Source: Saccharothrix sp. S26 (lineage in GTDB: Bacteria > Actinomycetota > Actinomycetes > Mycobacteriales > Pseudonocardiaceae). Taken from it: DNA of 64,000 nt. The DNA lies in assembly GCF_021390395.1 (NCBI RefSeq), contig NZ_JAJUWT010000008.1, positions 283,726 through 347,725 on the forward strand, written 5' to 3'. The notes beneath the pieces were generated by a model. The model saw only the letters and a list, made by a program, of their open reading frames with translations. It was not told where the DNA came from and made no database searches. A program made the position numbers and the translations under genes. Below are positions 13,196 through 22,642 of the stretch, piece by piece. The number at the start of each line of letters is the position of its first letter. Positions within the stretch are counted from its first letter, which is position 1.

Positions 13196-14944
13196 ATGTC
13201 CACATCACGAAGGCTGTCCGTGATCTACCTGGGCGTCGCCTCGACCGCCGCGCTGGCGCTGAGCGGCGTCGGCACCGCGCAGGCCGCCGAGGGTTCCATC
13301 CTCGGCGCCGGGGCGGTGGGTGCGGTCGAGGGCAGTTACATCGTCGCGCTCGAGGGCACCCCGTCGGCGGCGGCGAGCACCCGGGCGGGTGTGAGCGCCC
13401 AGGCCGGTGACCTCGCCGAGCGGTACGGCGGCAAGATCGGGCACGTCTACTCCGCCGCGCTGCGCGGGTTCTCCGTGCGGATGAGCGAGGAACGAGCGAA
13501 GCGGCTCGCCGCGGACCCCGCGGTGCGCTACGTCGAGCAGAACGCCGTCGCGCACGCGACCGAGACGTGGGGGCTGGACCGCGTCGACCAGCGAGACCTG
13601 CCGCTGGACAACAGCTACACGGCACCGAACGACGGGTCCGGGGTCACCGCGTACGTCGTCGACACCGGAATGGACCTCGACCACCCCGGCTACGGGGGTC
13701 GGGCCGGCAGCGGCTGGGACTTCATCGACAACGACGCCGACGCGAGCGACTGCCACGGCCACGGCACGCACGTCGGCGGCACGATCGGCAGCGGCACCTA
13801 CGGCGTGGCGAAGAACGTGAAGCTGGTGGCCGTGCGAGTGCTGAACTGCAGCGGCAGCGGTTCGTGGGACGCGGTCATCGGCGGCATCGACTGGGTGACC
13901 GACCACGCACCGCAGGCCGCGGTGGCCAACATGTCCATCGGCGGCAGCCGCAGCTCCGCGGTGAACGACGCGGTCACCGCCTCGGTCAACGCCGGGGTGG
14001 CGTGGGCCGTCGCGGCGGGCAACGAGGGCCAGGACGCGTGCAACGTCAGCCCTGCCGGCGCGTCGGGTGTGCTGACCGTCGCCGCGTCGGACAACCAGGA
14101 CCGGCGCAGCGTGTGGGCCGGCACCCAGTCGTCGAACTACGGCACCTGCGTCGAGCTGTTCGCGCCGGGCACGGGCATCACGTCCACCACCAACGGCGGC
14201 GGCACCGGCCAGATGAGCGGCACGTCGATGGCGAGCCCGCACGTCGCGGGCGCGCTCGCGCTGGCCACGAGCGCCAACCCGACCATCTCGGTGGCCGACG
14301 CCAACGCGAAGGTCGTGAGCACGGCCACCACCGGCAAGATCACCGACCTGAAGGGCTCGCCGAACAGCCTGCTGTACGTCAAGGATCTCGGCGGCGGCAC
14401 CCAACCGGGCAACCCTACGGCGTCGTTCACCGCCGACTGCCCGTCGCTGTCGTGCACCTTCGACGCGTCCGGTTCCACCGACCCGGACGGCACGATCTCC
14501 TCGTACGCCTGGGACTTCGGCGACGGCAAGACCGGCACCGGCGTGCGCCCGTCGCACACCTACGCCACGGCGGGCACCTACACCGTGAAGCTGACCGTCA
14601 CCGACGACGACGGCACGACCGGCACCACGTCCAAGCAGGTGCAGGCAGGCACGCCGAGCGGTGGTGCGCCGAAGGCCGCGTTCTCCGTGCTCTGCCAGTG
14701 GGCCGCGTGCTCCTTCAACGGCACCGGTTCGACCGACCCCGACGGCGACATCACCTCGTACGCCTGGAACTTCGGTGACGGGCAGACCGGAACCGGCGCC
14801 ACCACGACCCACACGTACCCGAACCGTCAGGCGACCTACACCGCCCAGCTCACGGTGACCGACCGCGCGGGCAACAAGAACACCGCCAGCAAACAAATCC
14901 AGTGCTGGAGCTTCAGCACACAGGGCTTCTGCTTCAGCCAGTAG
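13196..14944 (+). CDS. Secreted subtilisin-like serine protease (S8) with two PKD domains
   Basis: A 582-residue exported peptidase. Residues 1-31 are a signal peptide ending in AQA. An inhibitor-I9 type propeptide follows (SYIVALEGT at 47-55, ending near EQNAVAH). The catalytic domain has Asp156 (VVDTGMD), His189 (HGHGTHVGG) and Ser344 (SGTSMASPHVAG). Two PKD beta-sandwich domains close the protein (SYAWDFGDGKTGTG, then SYAWNFGDGQTGTG), each with a cysteine pair not typical of PKD. The end is CWSFSTQGFCFSQ. ATG 13196 is used with GGAG 11 bases upstream; TTG 13187 is too close to that site. The protein should be secreted and autoprocessed, with PKD domains perhaps binding an insoluble substrate. 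Confidence 0.93.
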   Translation: MSTSRRLSVIYLGVASTAALALSGVGTAQAAEGSILGAGAVGAVEGSYIVALEGTPSAAASTRAGVSAQAGDLAERYGGKIGHVYSAALRGFSVRMSEERAKRLAADPAVRYVEQNAVAHATETWGLDRVDQRDLPLDNSYTAPNDGSGVTAYVVDTGMDLDHPGYGGRAGSGWDFIDNDADASDCHGHGTHVGGTIGSGTYGVAKNVKLVAVRVLNCSGSGSWDAVIGGIDWVTDHAPQAAVANMSIGGSRSSAVNDAVTASVNAGVAWAVAAGNEGQDACNVSPAGASGVLTVAASDNQDRRSVWAGTQSSNYGTCVELFAPGTGITSTTNGGGTGQMSGTSMASPHVAGALALATSANPTISVADANAKVVSTATTGKITDLKGSPNSLLYVKDLGGGTQPGNPTASFTADCPSLSCTFDASGSTDPDGTISSYAWDFGDGKTGTGVRPSHTYATAGTYTVKLTVTDDDGTTGTTSKQVQAGTPSGGAPKAAFSVLCQWAACSFNGTGSTDPDGDITSYAWNFGDGQTGTGATTTHTYPNRQATYTAQLTVTDRAGNKNTASKQIQCWSFSTQGFCFSQ

Positions 14945-14951
14945 GCACGGG

Positions 14952-14997
14952 CGCTGACCGGCGTTTCCGGGATTCTCGCCGGAAACGCCGGTCAGCG
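14952..14997 (+). terminator. 19-bp perfect hairpin after the protease gene
   Basis: Arms CGCTGACCGGCGTTTCCGG and complement around an 8-base loop, beginning seven bases after the protease stop codon. Confidence 0.85.
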
Positions 14998-15229
14998 TGC
15001 CGGAGCGGGAGACATGACCGGCACGAGCACGCCCACGGCGCTGGACTCGCGTTCGTCCACGACCCGTGCACGTCTACCGGCGGTTGCGGGAGGAGGCGCA
15101 TCCACGGGCCGCGGATCCAGCGGGCATCCGGTTGGGCAGATCGGTCCGATCGGAGGTCGACTGCCGTGAGGACACCGGTTTCAGCGCTGCGCCGGCACGG
15201 AGTGATCCGCTGCACCCGGTCACACGGGT

Positions 15230-16111
15230 TCAGCTGTGAGCGGCTTCGTAGGCGTCTTGCGAGATCCGGCCGCGGTCGGCCACTTGCCTGCCGGTTCGGC
15301 GCGCCCACGCCCGGACAAGAGTCGGGTCGACCGTCTTCGTGGTGTCCGCGGCGGGCTCGGGGTGGTTGCGGACCACGATGCGCTCGCGCGCGGCGTCGCG
15401 AATTCGCTGCGGGGTGCGCGTGGAGTCGATCGGGGAAGGGACGGCCAGTTCGACGATGGTGAGGTTGTCCGACTCGACGCCTTCGGCGACTTGGCGTAGG
15501 TGGGTGTGGTGGCTGAAGACGACGATCTGCCACCGCCGTGCGAGCCGTGCCATCACCTTGAGCGTTGCGGCGGCTCTGGTGTCGTCGAAGGTCATCAGCA
15601 CGTCGTCGAGGACGACCGGCAGCGCCGGGAGCCCGCGGGTCCGCCTGGCGTCCTGCAACGACTCGATGCCGGCCAGGCGAAGGGCGAGGAACGCCTGGTC
15701 GGCCGTCCCCTCCGACAGTTCGTCCGGTTTCCGGGGTCGGTCATCGGCGCCGACGATGCGCAACGACCGCCCGTTGGCGTCGCTGTGCGTGTGCAGGGCG
15801 ACGTAACGCCCTCCAGTCAGCTCTTCGAGGATGCGTCCGGCGGTCTCGAGCAGCGGTGACGAGTGCTCCCGTTCGTAGGCTTCCAACTCGTCGCGCAAGA
15901 CGGTGCGCTGGATCTCAGCCACGAGGTACTCCTCGACCTCGTCTGCCAGCACTGCCAGTCGTTCGTGTGCTTTCGCGTGCAGTTCGGCGGCGCCGGGCCG
16001 GGTGATCAGCGTGTGGTGCCGTTGAGAGAACTCGCCGTAGCGGCGGAGTGCTTCGTCGTGCGTCTTATCGGCGTCCTCGTACCGCTGCCGGGCCGTGTCG
16101 ACGTCGATTCG
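15230..16111 (-). pseudogene. C-terminal remnant of an SMC/YhaN-like ATPase ending in an Lsr2-type DNA-binding tail
   Basis: The reading from about 16111 down to the stop at 15230 has a coiled-coil region (EEYLVAEIQRTVLRDELEAY) and then an ABC-type signature (ELSEGTADQAFLALRLAGIE). Walker B follows (LPALPVVLDDVLMTFDD), then the switch histidine region (VVFSHHTHL): the C-terminal half of an AAA_27/YhaN-type SMC-like ATPase. The last 30 residues, VRAWARRTGRQVADRGRISQ, match the C-terminal domain of Lsr2, including its RGR minor-groove hook. The N-terminal half with the Walker A loop is missing; upstream of 16111 the frame runs through the oppositely oriented helicase remnant. Without Walker A it cannot be a working ATPase. 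ATPase half and tail are in one unbroken frame. Confidence 0.7.
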
Positions 16112-16522
16112 CAGTTGCTCAGCTACCTCGACGCCACCGCTCAACGCCTCCTCGACGAAGGATGCGCGGCCTACCGCCGCTTCGACCTCGCCCGAAACCC
16201 CGCGCTGGCCACGGGCAACGACACCATCGTCTTCCCGTGGCGCGGCGATCGCATCCTCAACACCCTGACGGCTTGGCTGACCCGTGCGGGCGTGCCGGCC
16301 GTCCGGGACGGCGTCGCCTTCACCGTGCCCCAGTGCACACCGGCCCAGCTGCGCGCGGTCCTCCAGCAACTAATCCTGGAAGACGACATCCCCGCCGAGG
16401 ACATCGCCGCCGCCCTGCCCGACACGACGGTGGAGAAGCACGACGTCCATCTCGGCAAGCCACTGCGCACCCGCGGCTACGCCGCCGGGCACTCGACATG
16501 GCAGGGGCTCGTTCCGCACTGA
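16112..16522 (+). pseudogene. C-terminal remnant of a DEAD/DEAH-type helicase
   Basis: From about 16112 the plus strand reads QLLSYLDATAQRLLDEGCAA, then NDTIVFPWRGDRILNTLTAW, and ends TWQGLVPH. This resembles the extreme C-terminal region of large actinobacterial DEAD/DEAH helicases (FPW-G-D---NTL pattern). All helicase motifs are lost to the left, where the sequence abruptly becomes the minus-strand ATPase remnant. The stop at 16520-16522 overlaps the start of the exonuclease gene, so the helicase and exonuclease were once an operon. Family assignment is moderate. Confidence 0.55.
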
Positions 16523-17106
16523 CCGACCTGGTCGATCGGCTGCCCGAGTACGAAGTCGACGTCGTCACCGGAACCACTTCTGTCCCGGCACCGCTCGTCA
16601 CCACCCCGAAGGCCTACGCGGTCGTGGACGTCGAAACGACCGGCTTCGCCGGCTCCGTCATGGGGGAGTGGAGCGCACTGGTCAACCCGCAACGCCCACT
16701 TGCCGCCTCCGAGACCCGCGGCAACACTGAGGACGACGTGGTGGGCGTTCCCGCGTTCGCCGACATCGCCCCCACCCTTGCCGCTCACTTGGCGGACGCC
16801 GTCGTCGTAGCCCACAACGCCTCGTTCGACTTGAACTTCCTGAACGCGGAGTTCGCCCGCACCCACGTCCGGCTCGCGTTGAGCGCGACGCTGTGCACGA
16901 TGAAGCTCGACCTGCACGTCCACCAGGCAGGTCGTCGCAAACTGCACGACTGCCTCACCGTGATCGGCATACCCACCACTGGTGGCACGGCTCACCGAGC
17001 CCTCGCTGACGCCAAGGCCACCGCCGATCTGCTGCGTCACTACCTGACCCACACGCCTCACGATGTGCGGAATCTCGTCATGGGGTCTGAGCGCAGCACC
17101 TTGTAG
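16498..17106 (+). CDS. DEDDh 3'-5' exonuclease (DnaQ/PolC-exonuclease-like)
   Basis: A 202-residue protein from ATG 16498, overlapping the helicase tail by 25 bases. Exo motifs are in order: VDVETTGF (DxE), then VVAHNASFDLNFLNAEF (conserved N and D), then HRALADAKATADLL (H and D). These four acids and the histidine make the two-metal DEDDh site that removes nucleotides from DNA 3' ends. The N-terminal 40 residues are a linker, as in helicase-associated DnaQ homologues. Its former partner helicase is truncated, so its present expression depends on whatever promoter remains; none is obvious. Confidence 0.85.
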   Translation: MAGARSALTDLVDRLPEYEVDVVTGTTSVPAPLVTTPKAYAVVDVETTGFAGSVMGEWSALVNPQRPLAASETRGNTEDDVVGVPAFADIAPTLAAHLADAVVVAHNASFDLNFLNAEFARTHVRLALSATLCTMKLDLHVHQAGRRKLHDCLTVIGIPTTGGTAHRALADAKATADLLRHYLTHTPHDVRNLVMGSERSTL

Positions 17107-17185
17107 CTGGGAGCTGTTGAACCGGACATGCTCGATGACTTGCTGTTTCTGCTGATCGAGCGCGAGCCGGACACCGGCCCTGGCC

Positions 17186-17431
17186 GCAGCGGGGATCACG
17201 CGTCGGGTTGAGATGTATGACCTGCGCCACGCGCATGCCTCCTGGCTGCTCGCCGGTGGCACCGACATCCAGACCGTCCGTGAACGCCTCGTCCACGCCG
17301 GTCTTCGGGCCACCGAGAGGTACCTGCACACTCTTGCCGAGCCCGACGAGGCGGACCTGGCGGCGTTCGAGCGCGTTCGCCACCGTCATACCAGCGTGGC
17401 GGATCCCACGGTCAGCCTGACGGTCGGATGA
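17186..17431 (+). pseudogene. Tyrosine recombinase (integrase), C-terminal tail
   Basis: The reading ITRRVEMYDLRHAHASWLLA carries the HxLR/HDLR-type motif, followed by ERLVHAGLRATERYLHTLAE with the catalytic tyrosine. The first arginine box and the arm-binding domain are gone. The tail ends about 130 bases before a hairpin and a 45-bp copy of the tRNA-Val 3' end. That is the same order seen for the integrase at 23.7-24.9 kb relative to the intact tRNA. It is therefore the leftover of an older element in the same attachment site. Confidence 0.78.
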
Positions 17432-17557
17432 TCAGAACGTGGGTCTGGCAAGGAACAGGAACTCGCCCTGGTCCCGTGCCGGTCGACCAGGCGTTGGCGT
17501 ATCGCGGTGCCGACGAGCCGGGGCGAGGCTCACGGTCAGATGACGGTCCAACGCCGG

Positions 17558-17590
17558 AGGGCCTGTCGGCGGTGATCGCCGACAGGCCCT
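17558..17590. terminator. 14-bp perfect hairpin beside the left attachment core
   Basis: Arms AGGGCCTGTCGGCG and complement around a 5-base loop, between the integrase tail and the attachment core. The position matches the hairpin at 24893-24925 near the right core. Confidence 0.8.
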
Positions 17591-17606
17591 CTGAGCTGCA
17601 CTTCTC

Positions 17607-17651
17607 TGGTGGACGATACTGGGATTGAACCAGTGACCCCTACCGTGTCAA
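17607..17651. other. Attachment core (attL side): 45-bp copy of the tRNA-Val(GAC) 3' end
   Basis: These 45 bases are identical to 24944-24988, the 3' part (CCA end, acceptor, T arm, variable loop and anticodon-arm half) of the tRNA-Val(GAC) gene. The match ends abruptly after GTGTCAA. Only the 3' part is present, so this is an integration-duplicated attachment core and not a tRNA gene. Identity is seen directly; the role in site-specific integration is inference from the integrase genes beside both copies. Confidence 0.85.
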
Positions 17652-17674
17652 CGTACATCGCCAGCTTCTCTGAC

Positions 17675-17867
17675 CTGCGGAAACACGCCTTCGCCAGGTT
17701 GTGTGGGTGCAGTTGACCGCAGCTCCGAGCCGTTGGGTGCGGTTGGGCGCATCCTGTGGCTCCCAATCTGCTCCCACAGCGCTGCTCCCAGGGCGTTGGT
17801 CGTACGTAGTGAGTCGGCGGTCGCTCATGCCGCGAGTCGCGCGTTTGGAACGTCCGCTTCTGTCGAT
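17675..17867. repeat. Dispersed repeat, copy B (left end of the integrated element)
   Basis: Aligns with 8677-8878. It starts 24 bases inside the left attachment core and contains three direct TGCTCCCA/GGCTCCCA octamers at 17758-17790. Similar octamers lie at 24863-24882 inside the other end of the element. The layout suggests recombinase arm-binding sites. Confidence 0.6.
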
Positions 17868-17978
17868 AAGCGGATAGCGGGCTGCGTGCGGATGGCGCCA
17901 CGCGTAGGTTCAGCGGGCTTGGTCGACCTGGGGGAGGCGGAGAGACTCGGTCGACTGCTGGGGGGAGAGGGTGATCGT

Positions 17979-18562
17979 GTGTCGGATGACGACTTGTCAG
18001 CGCTGTGGTGGCGGCAGTGGCTGAGTGCCCTCCGTTGGCCCATGACCTGAAACACGCCTTCAGTGACCGGTGGGTGCGTTTCGACAGCCTGCCTGGGTCC
18101 AAGCGCTATCCCGACACCGACGCCGAGTACGACACCGTGCTTCGTCGCTACAACGCGGTCCTGGACGAACTGTTCCACGGACAGGAGGTCTGGATCGTCA
18201 CGGCCGACTGGTCGGACGCATCCGATGCCCCGGCTCTGTCCGCACAACACGCGCTGTGGAACCCCGGCGCCCGTCACTGGACGTCCGTGCGCACCGACGA
18301 GGATGAAACAGACCCGGACTTCAGCACCTATACCCACCTGCACGTCGGCCGCAGGTTTTGGAGAACCGGTCTCGTGGACGACCTGCTCCGCGCAGTGGCC
18401 GACGACGCCACCGGCGAGGTCATGATCACCAGCCTGTCCTCCGACCGCGTTCACCACCCGTACGACGGAGGCGCCGACGTACTACTGCCCACGACCGGTG
18501 AACGCGACACTTTGAAACGCCGTCACACCGACTGGCTCTCCACCCACCAGCTCGGCCTCTGA
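17979..18562 (+). pseudogene. DUF3885-like protein, apparent frameshift near its N terminus
   Basis: GTG 17979, with a strong GGAGAGGG site, begins DDDLSALWWRQWLS and soon stops. One base over, from about 18025, the reading continues ECPPLAHDLKHAFSDRWVRF, then DSLPGSKRYP and a conserved body to the stop at 18562. The joined product (~194 residues) matches the DUF3885 pattern of WVRFHSLPxSKRY proteins. A shorter product from GTG 18005 is possible (185 residues) but has no ribosome site. Function is unknown. It is cargo of the element bounded by the two attachment cores. Confidence 0.6.
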
Positions 18563-18746
18563 GCAGTGCGCTGTCCGCTCGTGCCGCCGAGCGAGTGCGT
18601 GCCCCACCCCCAGATGGCGGTCCTGCCTCCGTCCGCAGGTAGCTCGGGCGGGACTTACGATGGCGCTGGTTATGGAGGCGTAACGGCGGGTGCAGTGAGA
18701 GTTCGGCAAGGTGGATGCGGCCGTGGACCGGAAGGTGTGAGGCTCG

Positions 18747-19460
18747 GTGGGGCATGTTCTCGACTCGCCGTCGCCGTTGAGTGCTCGCGCCCAGGCGTTC
18801 CTCGCCGAACACGCTGATCGGGTCGCTGTGGACACCGGTCCGGACGACGACCGGTGCCGGGCTGAGATGCGTGCCGTGCTCGGCTACTGCGACGAACAGG
18901 CGTTGTCGGCCTTGCGGTGGGTGCAGCAGCGGTACTCGGGGCTAACCTATCTCAGTCCCTTGCGCGGGAAGATCGTGTTCGAGCCCGTGCTCGAGGTCGA
19001 CACCGGCACCGGTCGCATCGAGTTCTGGTACGCGATCATGGACGAGCGTCCTGACGGCGTGTCCAGTGGCAGCCTGCTGCCGGACGGCACACTGCTGTTC
19101 GGCCTGTTCGACGTGGACCTGCCCGCGTTCCCGTCCCTGGACCACTTCATTGAGTGCGACGCCCTGCTGGACTTCGCCAACCGTCAGGAGTTGTTGTCCA
19201 TCGAGCGACCTGAGCGTGTGACGAGCCATATGGCAGAGCTTCGCCGTCGCCATCCGTTGTTGCGCAGGTTGGAACGGGAGAGCGGCTCCCTCGTGGAGTG
19301 GTGGAGCGACGGCGAGCTGCTGGTTTTCCAGAGTTCGCTGGACGCGGAGTTGACGGCACGGGTGCCTGACTTGAACCGTGCCAGGGCCGTGGTGCAGACG
19401 TGGCATCTCGTCAGCCCGCTCGCCTGTCCCACCGCCGCACCACCCACAGCGCAGGCGTGA
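18747..19460 (+). CDS. Hypothetical protein, element cargo
   Basis: A 237-residue soluble protein that I do not recognise. The GTG start follows AGGTGTGAGG at a short distance. It is rich in acidic and aromatic residues (LEVDTGTGRIEFWYAIMDE; LFDVDLPAFPSLDHFIEC; SLVEWWSDGELLVFQS) and ends in a proline/alanine tail. No signal peptide or membrane segment is seen. It sits between the DUF3885-like gene and a nested insertion sequence, within the element at tRNA-Val, so accessory or defence-related cargo is possible but unsupported. Confidence 0.55.
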   Translation: MGHVLDSPSPLSARAQAFLAEHADRVAVDTGPDDDRCRAEMRAVLGYCDEQALSALRWVQQRYSGLTYLSPLRGKIVFEPVLEVDTGTGRIEFWYAIMDERPDGVSSGSLLPDGTLLFGLFDVDLPAFPSLDHFIECDALLDFANRQELLSIERPERVTSHMAELRRRHPLLRRLERESGSLVEWWSDGELLVFQSSLDAELTARVPDLNRARAVVQTWHLVSPLACPTAAPPTAQA

Positions 19461-19607
19461 ACGTCCTGACATGCCACTGAGCGAGAGCTCGGCGACAGGG
19501 GTCGACAACCGCCCCTTGCAAACGTCAGTAGTGTTCACCTTGGGCCTGACCCGTTTTGACGGACATCCGAGATCAGGGGACGCAGGTTCCCGGAGGGATG
19601 TCCCATC

Positions 19608-19919
19608 ATGGAGTCCATGGGCGGGAAGAAGCGGCGGCCTCGGCGGTCGTTCACCCCGGAGTTCAAGTCCGAGATCGTGGAGCTGTGCAGGGGTGGTGAC
19701 AGCTCGGTGGGTCAGGTCGCGAAGGATTTCGACCTGACCGAGACCGCGGTGCGGCAGTGGGTCGTGCAGGCCGAGCGTGAGGCCGGGACCCGGAGCGACG
19801 GGTTGACCACCGACGAGCGGTAGGAGCTCGCGAGACTGCGCCGGGAGAACCGCCGCCTGACCGAGGACGTGGAGATCCTCAAGCGCGCCACGGCTTTCTT
19901 CGCCAAGGAGATCCGGTGA
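19608..19919 (+). pseudogene. IS3 orfA with an in-frame amber codon
   Basis: The frame opens MESMGGKKRRPRRSFTPEFK and has the helix-turn-helix KDFDLTETAVRQW. TAG at 19821-19823 then breaks it, after which ELARLRRENRRLTEDVEILK and AFFAKEIR continue to the true stop at 19917-19919. GAG to TAG would explain it. OrfA gives DNA binding and is needed for the fused OrfAB transposase, so this copy is likely immobile on its own. Confidence 0.8.
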
Positions 19920-20709
19920 ACGTCTACCCGTTCATCGAGGCGGAGAAGTCACGCGGCGGTAACGTCCAGCGGGCGTGCACGCTGCTGAAGGTCTCCCGGT
20001 CCGCCTACTACGCCCACCGCACCGCCACGCCCACCGCCCGAGCACGACAGGACGCCGAGCTGACCGCGCGGGTCGTCGCGATCCACGACGAATCGCGGGG
20101 CACCTATGGCGCGCCCAGGGTGCACGCCGAGTGGCGGGCCCGGGGGCATCGGCATTCCCGCAAACGCGTGGCCCGTCTGCTGCGCGAGACCGGACGGGCC
20201 GGACGCGCGCCGAAACGGTGGCGCACCACCACCGTCCCCGACCCCACCGCGACCATCCCCGCCGAGCTGATCCGCCGCGACTTCTCCTGCGCGGCAACGG
20301 ATGTCGACACGCGATGGTGCGGGGACATCACTTACATCCACACCTGGGAGGGGTGGCTCTACCTGGCCACCGTGATCGACATCGCCTCACGCCGGGTGGT
20401 CGGCTGGGCCGCCGCCGACCACCTGCGCACCGACCTCGTCGCCGCGGCCCTCGACAATGCCGTGCGCCAACGACGCCCCGAACCCGGCGTGATCTTCCAC
20501 GCCGACAGGGGCTGCCAATACACCTCCGCCCAGCTCGCCACCCTCGCCGACGACCTGGGCATCCGACTGTCGATCGGCCGCAAGGGCCAGTGCTGGGACA
20601 ACGCCGTCGCCGAGTCGTTCTTCGCCACGATCAAGACCGAACTGCTCGACCGGCAGCCCTGGCCCACCAGGACCCGGGCGCACAAGGCGATCTTCGAATA
20701 CATCGAGGG

Positions 20710-22501
20710 ACCCTGTTGCCCAATTCTCATGCGGCATGAGCGAGGTCGAGCCCAGCCACGTAGGAGATTCGGGTCGGCGCGAGTGGTGTTCCGTTCCACC
20801 AGGCGTCCAGTCTGATCAGGTTGACGGCGGCAGCGGTGAAGATGTGCGCGAGATGCGTTTTGGCCAGGCTTGTGTAGCGTGAGCGGCGTACTCCGGTGAC
20901 GGCGACGGCTTGGTGGATGGTGCCCTCGACACCGGCACGGGTGGCGTAGCGTTGCTTCCACTCGGTGGCCTGCTCTGCCCGGACACGTTCGAGCGGAACG
21001 TTTTGCTCCTGAGGGCGGACGGTCAGTTGCCTGCCGTAGCGGTGTGAACTGGTGCACTGGTCGCGCACAGGGCAGGGCGCGCAGGTGCCGGTGGCGAACC
21101 GGATCCGGATCGCCGGACGCTTGCCGCTGTCGAAGCCTTCGGTCCAGTACTTGCTGGTTGCTCCGGTCGGGCAGGTGGCCTGTCTGCCCGACCAGTCGAT
21201 CTCGAAGGCTTCCGTGCTGAAGGTCTTGTGTCCGTTGGCCTGTCGAGTGGTGTTCGATCGCACCGGACCGCCAACGGCCACGCCGTGTTCGACCTGGGAT
21301 TCCCAGTAGCAGTTCGGCGGAGGTGTAGCCAGCGTCGACGAGGTGTTCGGCGGGCAGTAGGTCCTTGTCGCGGAGGCGCTGGTGGATCTGATCGAGGACC
21401 ACGGCGTCGTTCACGGTGGCGTCGGTGGTCAGGACGTCGGTGATCAGGTGGGGCCGCCCGGTCTGGGCAGTGCCGTCGCAGGTTTCACTGAGGTGAACCT
21501 TGTAACCGTCCCACCCCATCCCTCGCTTCATCCCGTATCTGGAATCGGTGTCGTACGGGGAGGTGATCCGGTCTCGACTGGGTGGGAGATCGTCCTTTCC
21601 CCGCAAGGACGCAGCCTGTTCGATGCCGTCACCGACACGGTGGTACTGCTGAAGCCATACGGACCGCAGAATCTCCACCGCGGAAATCTCGCGCAGCCAT
21701 GTCGGTGCGACGGTCGAGAAGACCGCTTCCACTAGCCGGTGACCGTCGTCGCCGATCTGTCGGGCTTGGGCGGCCCGTTCGTCCTCGGCCCGAGGCAGCC
21801 GGTAGGCGTCGGTCCGCACTCCGTAGCGCTGCCGCCACACCGGTTCCATCCACCCACCGAGCCACTCCGGTGACGCTGCGGCCAACGCCTCCAGCGCCGC
21901 CCGCAGCGTCTCCCCGACGAACTCCAGGCGGTTGAGCGACCGGACCGCGGCCAGCACATGCGTGGAATCGGTCCGCTGTCGACCCTTGCCTACCACCAAG
22001 CCCAGCTCCGTCAACCGCCCGATCAGCATGTCGAGGACCGTCTCTTCCAGACCGTGAGCGAGCAGACGGTCACGAAACCCGGTGAGCACCGTGAAGTCGA
22101 AGCCCGTATGCGACAACTCCAGCCCCAGCAGGTACTTCCAGTCGATCCGCGACCTGACCGCGTGCGCGGCCTGCCGATCGGTCAGGTTCTCCGCGAACTG
22201 CAACACGCTGACCAACGCCAACTGCCCAGGCGAGATTCCCGGCCTGCCCCGGACACCGAACGCCGACCTGAAGACCTCGTCGTCGAACAACAGCCCCAAC
22301 CGGTCACGGACGTTCATCGCCAAGCATCCCTCCGGAAACGCCGCCCACGCCACCTGGGCGGTCAACTCAGGGACTTCCGACCACGCCCGTGGTTGCAGCG
22401 ACACCAACAGCTCCACTCGCATGCGGGACACGACCAACATGTTGATCATGCACGACGACGATCACCCCACGATGAGAGCCCCAGAAATTGGGCAACAGGG
22501 T
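20710..22501 (-). mobile_element. IS1182-family insertion sequence
   Basis: It is bounded by 16-bp perfect inverted repeats (ACCCTGTTGCCCAATT at 20710-20725, complement at 22486-22501) and by a 9-bp direct repeat CATCGAGGG at 20701-20709 and 22502-22510. It lies inside an IS3 orfB, in the opposite orientation. Insertion direction and age order are read directly: IS1182 is younger than the IS3 copy. Confidence 0.88.
20727..22449 (-). pseudogene. IS1182 transposase, one-base frameshift
   Basis: The N-terminal part (LGLLFDDEVFRSAFGVRGRP, NLTDRQAAHAVRSRIDWKYL) and the DDE region (RQRTDSTHVLAAVRSLNRLE) read in one frame to about 21304. They then switch to a second frame (VEHGVAVGGPVRSNTTRQAN to the end LDLAHAA at 20727). 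An extra base in the run at 21302-21304 explains the shift: removing it gives LLESQVEHGVAVGGPV, as the family has. The true start may be a few codons inside 22449. As written the protein is truncated before its second half. Confidence 0.85.
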
Positions 22502-22642
22502 CATCGAGGGCTGGTACAACACCCGCCGCCTGCACTCCAGCCTCGGCTACCTCAGCCCCGCCGCCTACGAAGCAACCCTTCACCACCCGGTGGACCGGGT
22601 AGCCTGACCACACTCATCGACCCTATCCGTCAAAACGGGTCA

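Larger units (their letters stand above)
19916..22607 (+). pseudogene. IS3 orfB (DDE transposase), split by an inserted IS1182 element
   Basis: OrfB starts by a 4-base overlap with orfA and carries the integrase core: DVDTRWCGDITYIHTWEGW with the first Asp, HADRGCQYTS with the second, and QCWDNAVAESFFATIKTELL with the Glu. At 20709 it is cut inside FEYIEG by the IS1182 element. The remaining codons (GWYNTRRLHSSLGYLSPAAY, ending at 22607) lie on the far side. Joining the two parts across the 9-bp duplication restores a standard orfB end. Confidence 0.85.
19547..22642 (+). mobile_element. IS3-family insertion sequence, interrupted by an IS1182-family element
   Basis: The 17-bp terminal inverted repeats TGACCCGTTTTGACGGA at 19547-19563 and its complement at 22626-22642 are perfect. 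Without the inserted 1,792-bp IS1182 element and its 9-bp target duplication, the element is about 1.3 kb, normal for IS3. It inserted into an older, degraded relative whose remains are at 22643-23210. No clear target duplication remains at its own ends. Confidence 0.85.

Noticed and set aside
13205..14896. 563-codon minus-strand open frame over the protease
   Set aside because: Exact antisense of a protease with complete catalytic triad; no independent evidence.
17607..17651. A second tRNA-Val gene
   Set aside because: Only the 3' 45 bases match; the D arm and 5' acceptor half are absent, so it is an attachment core.
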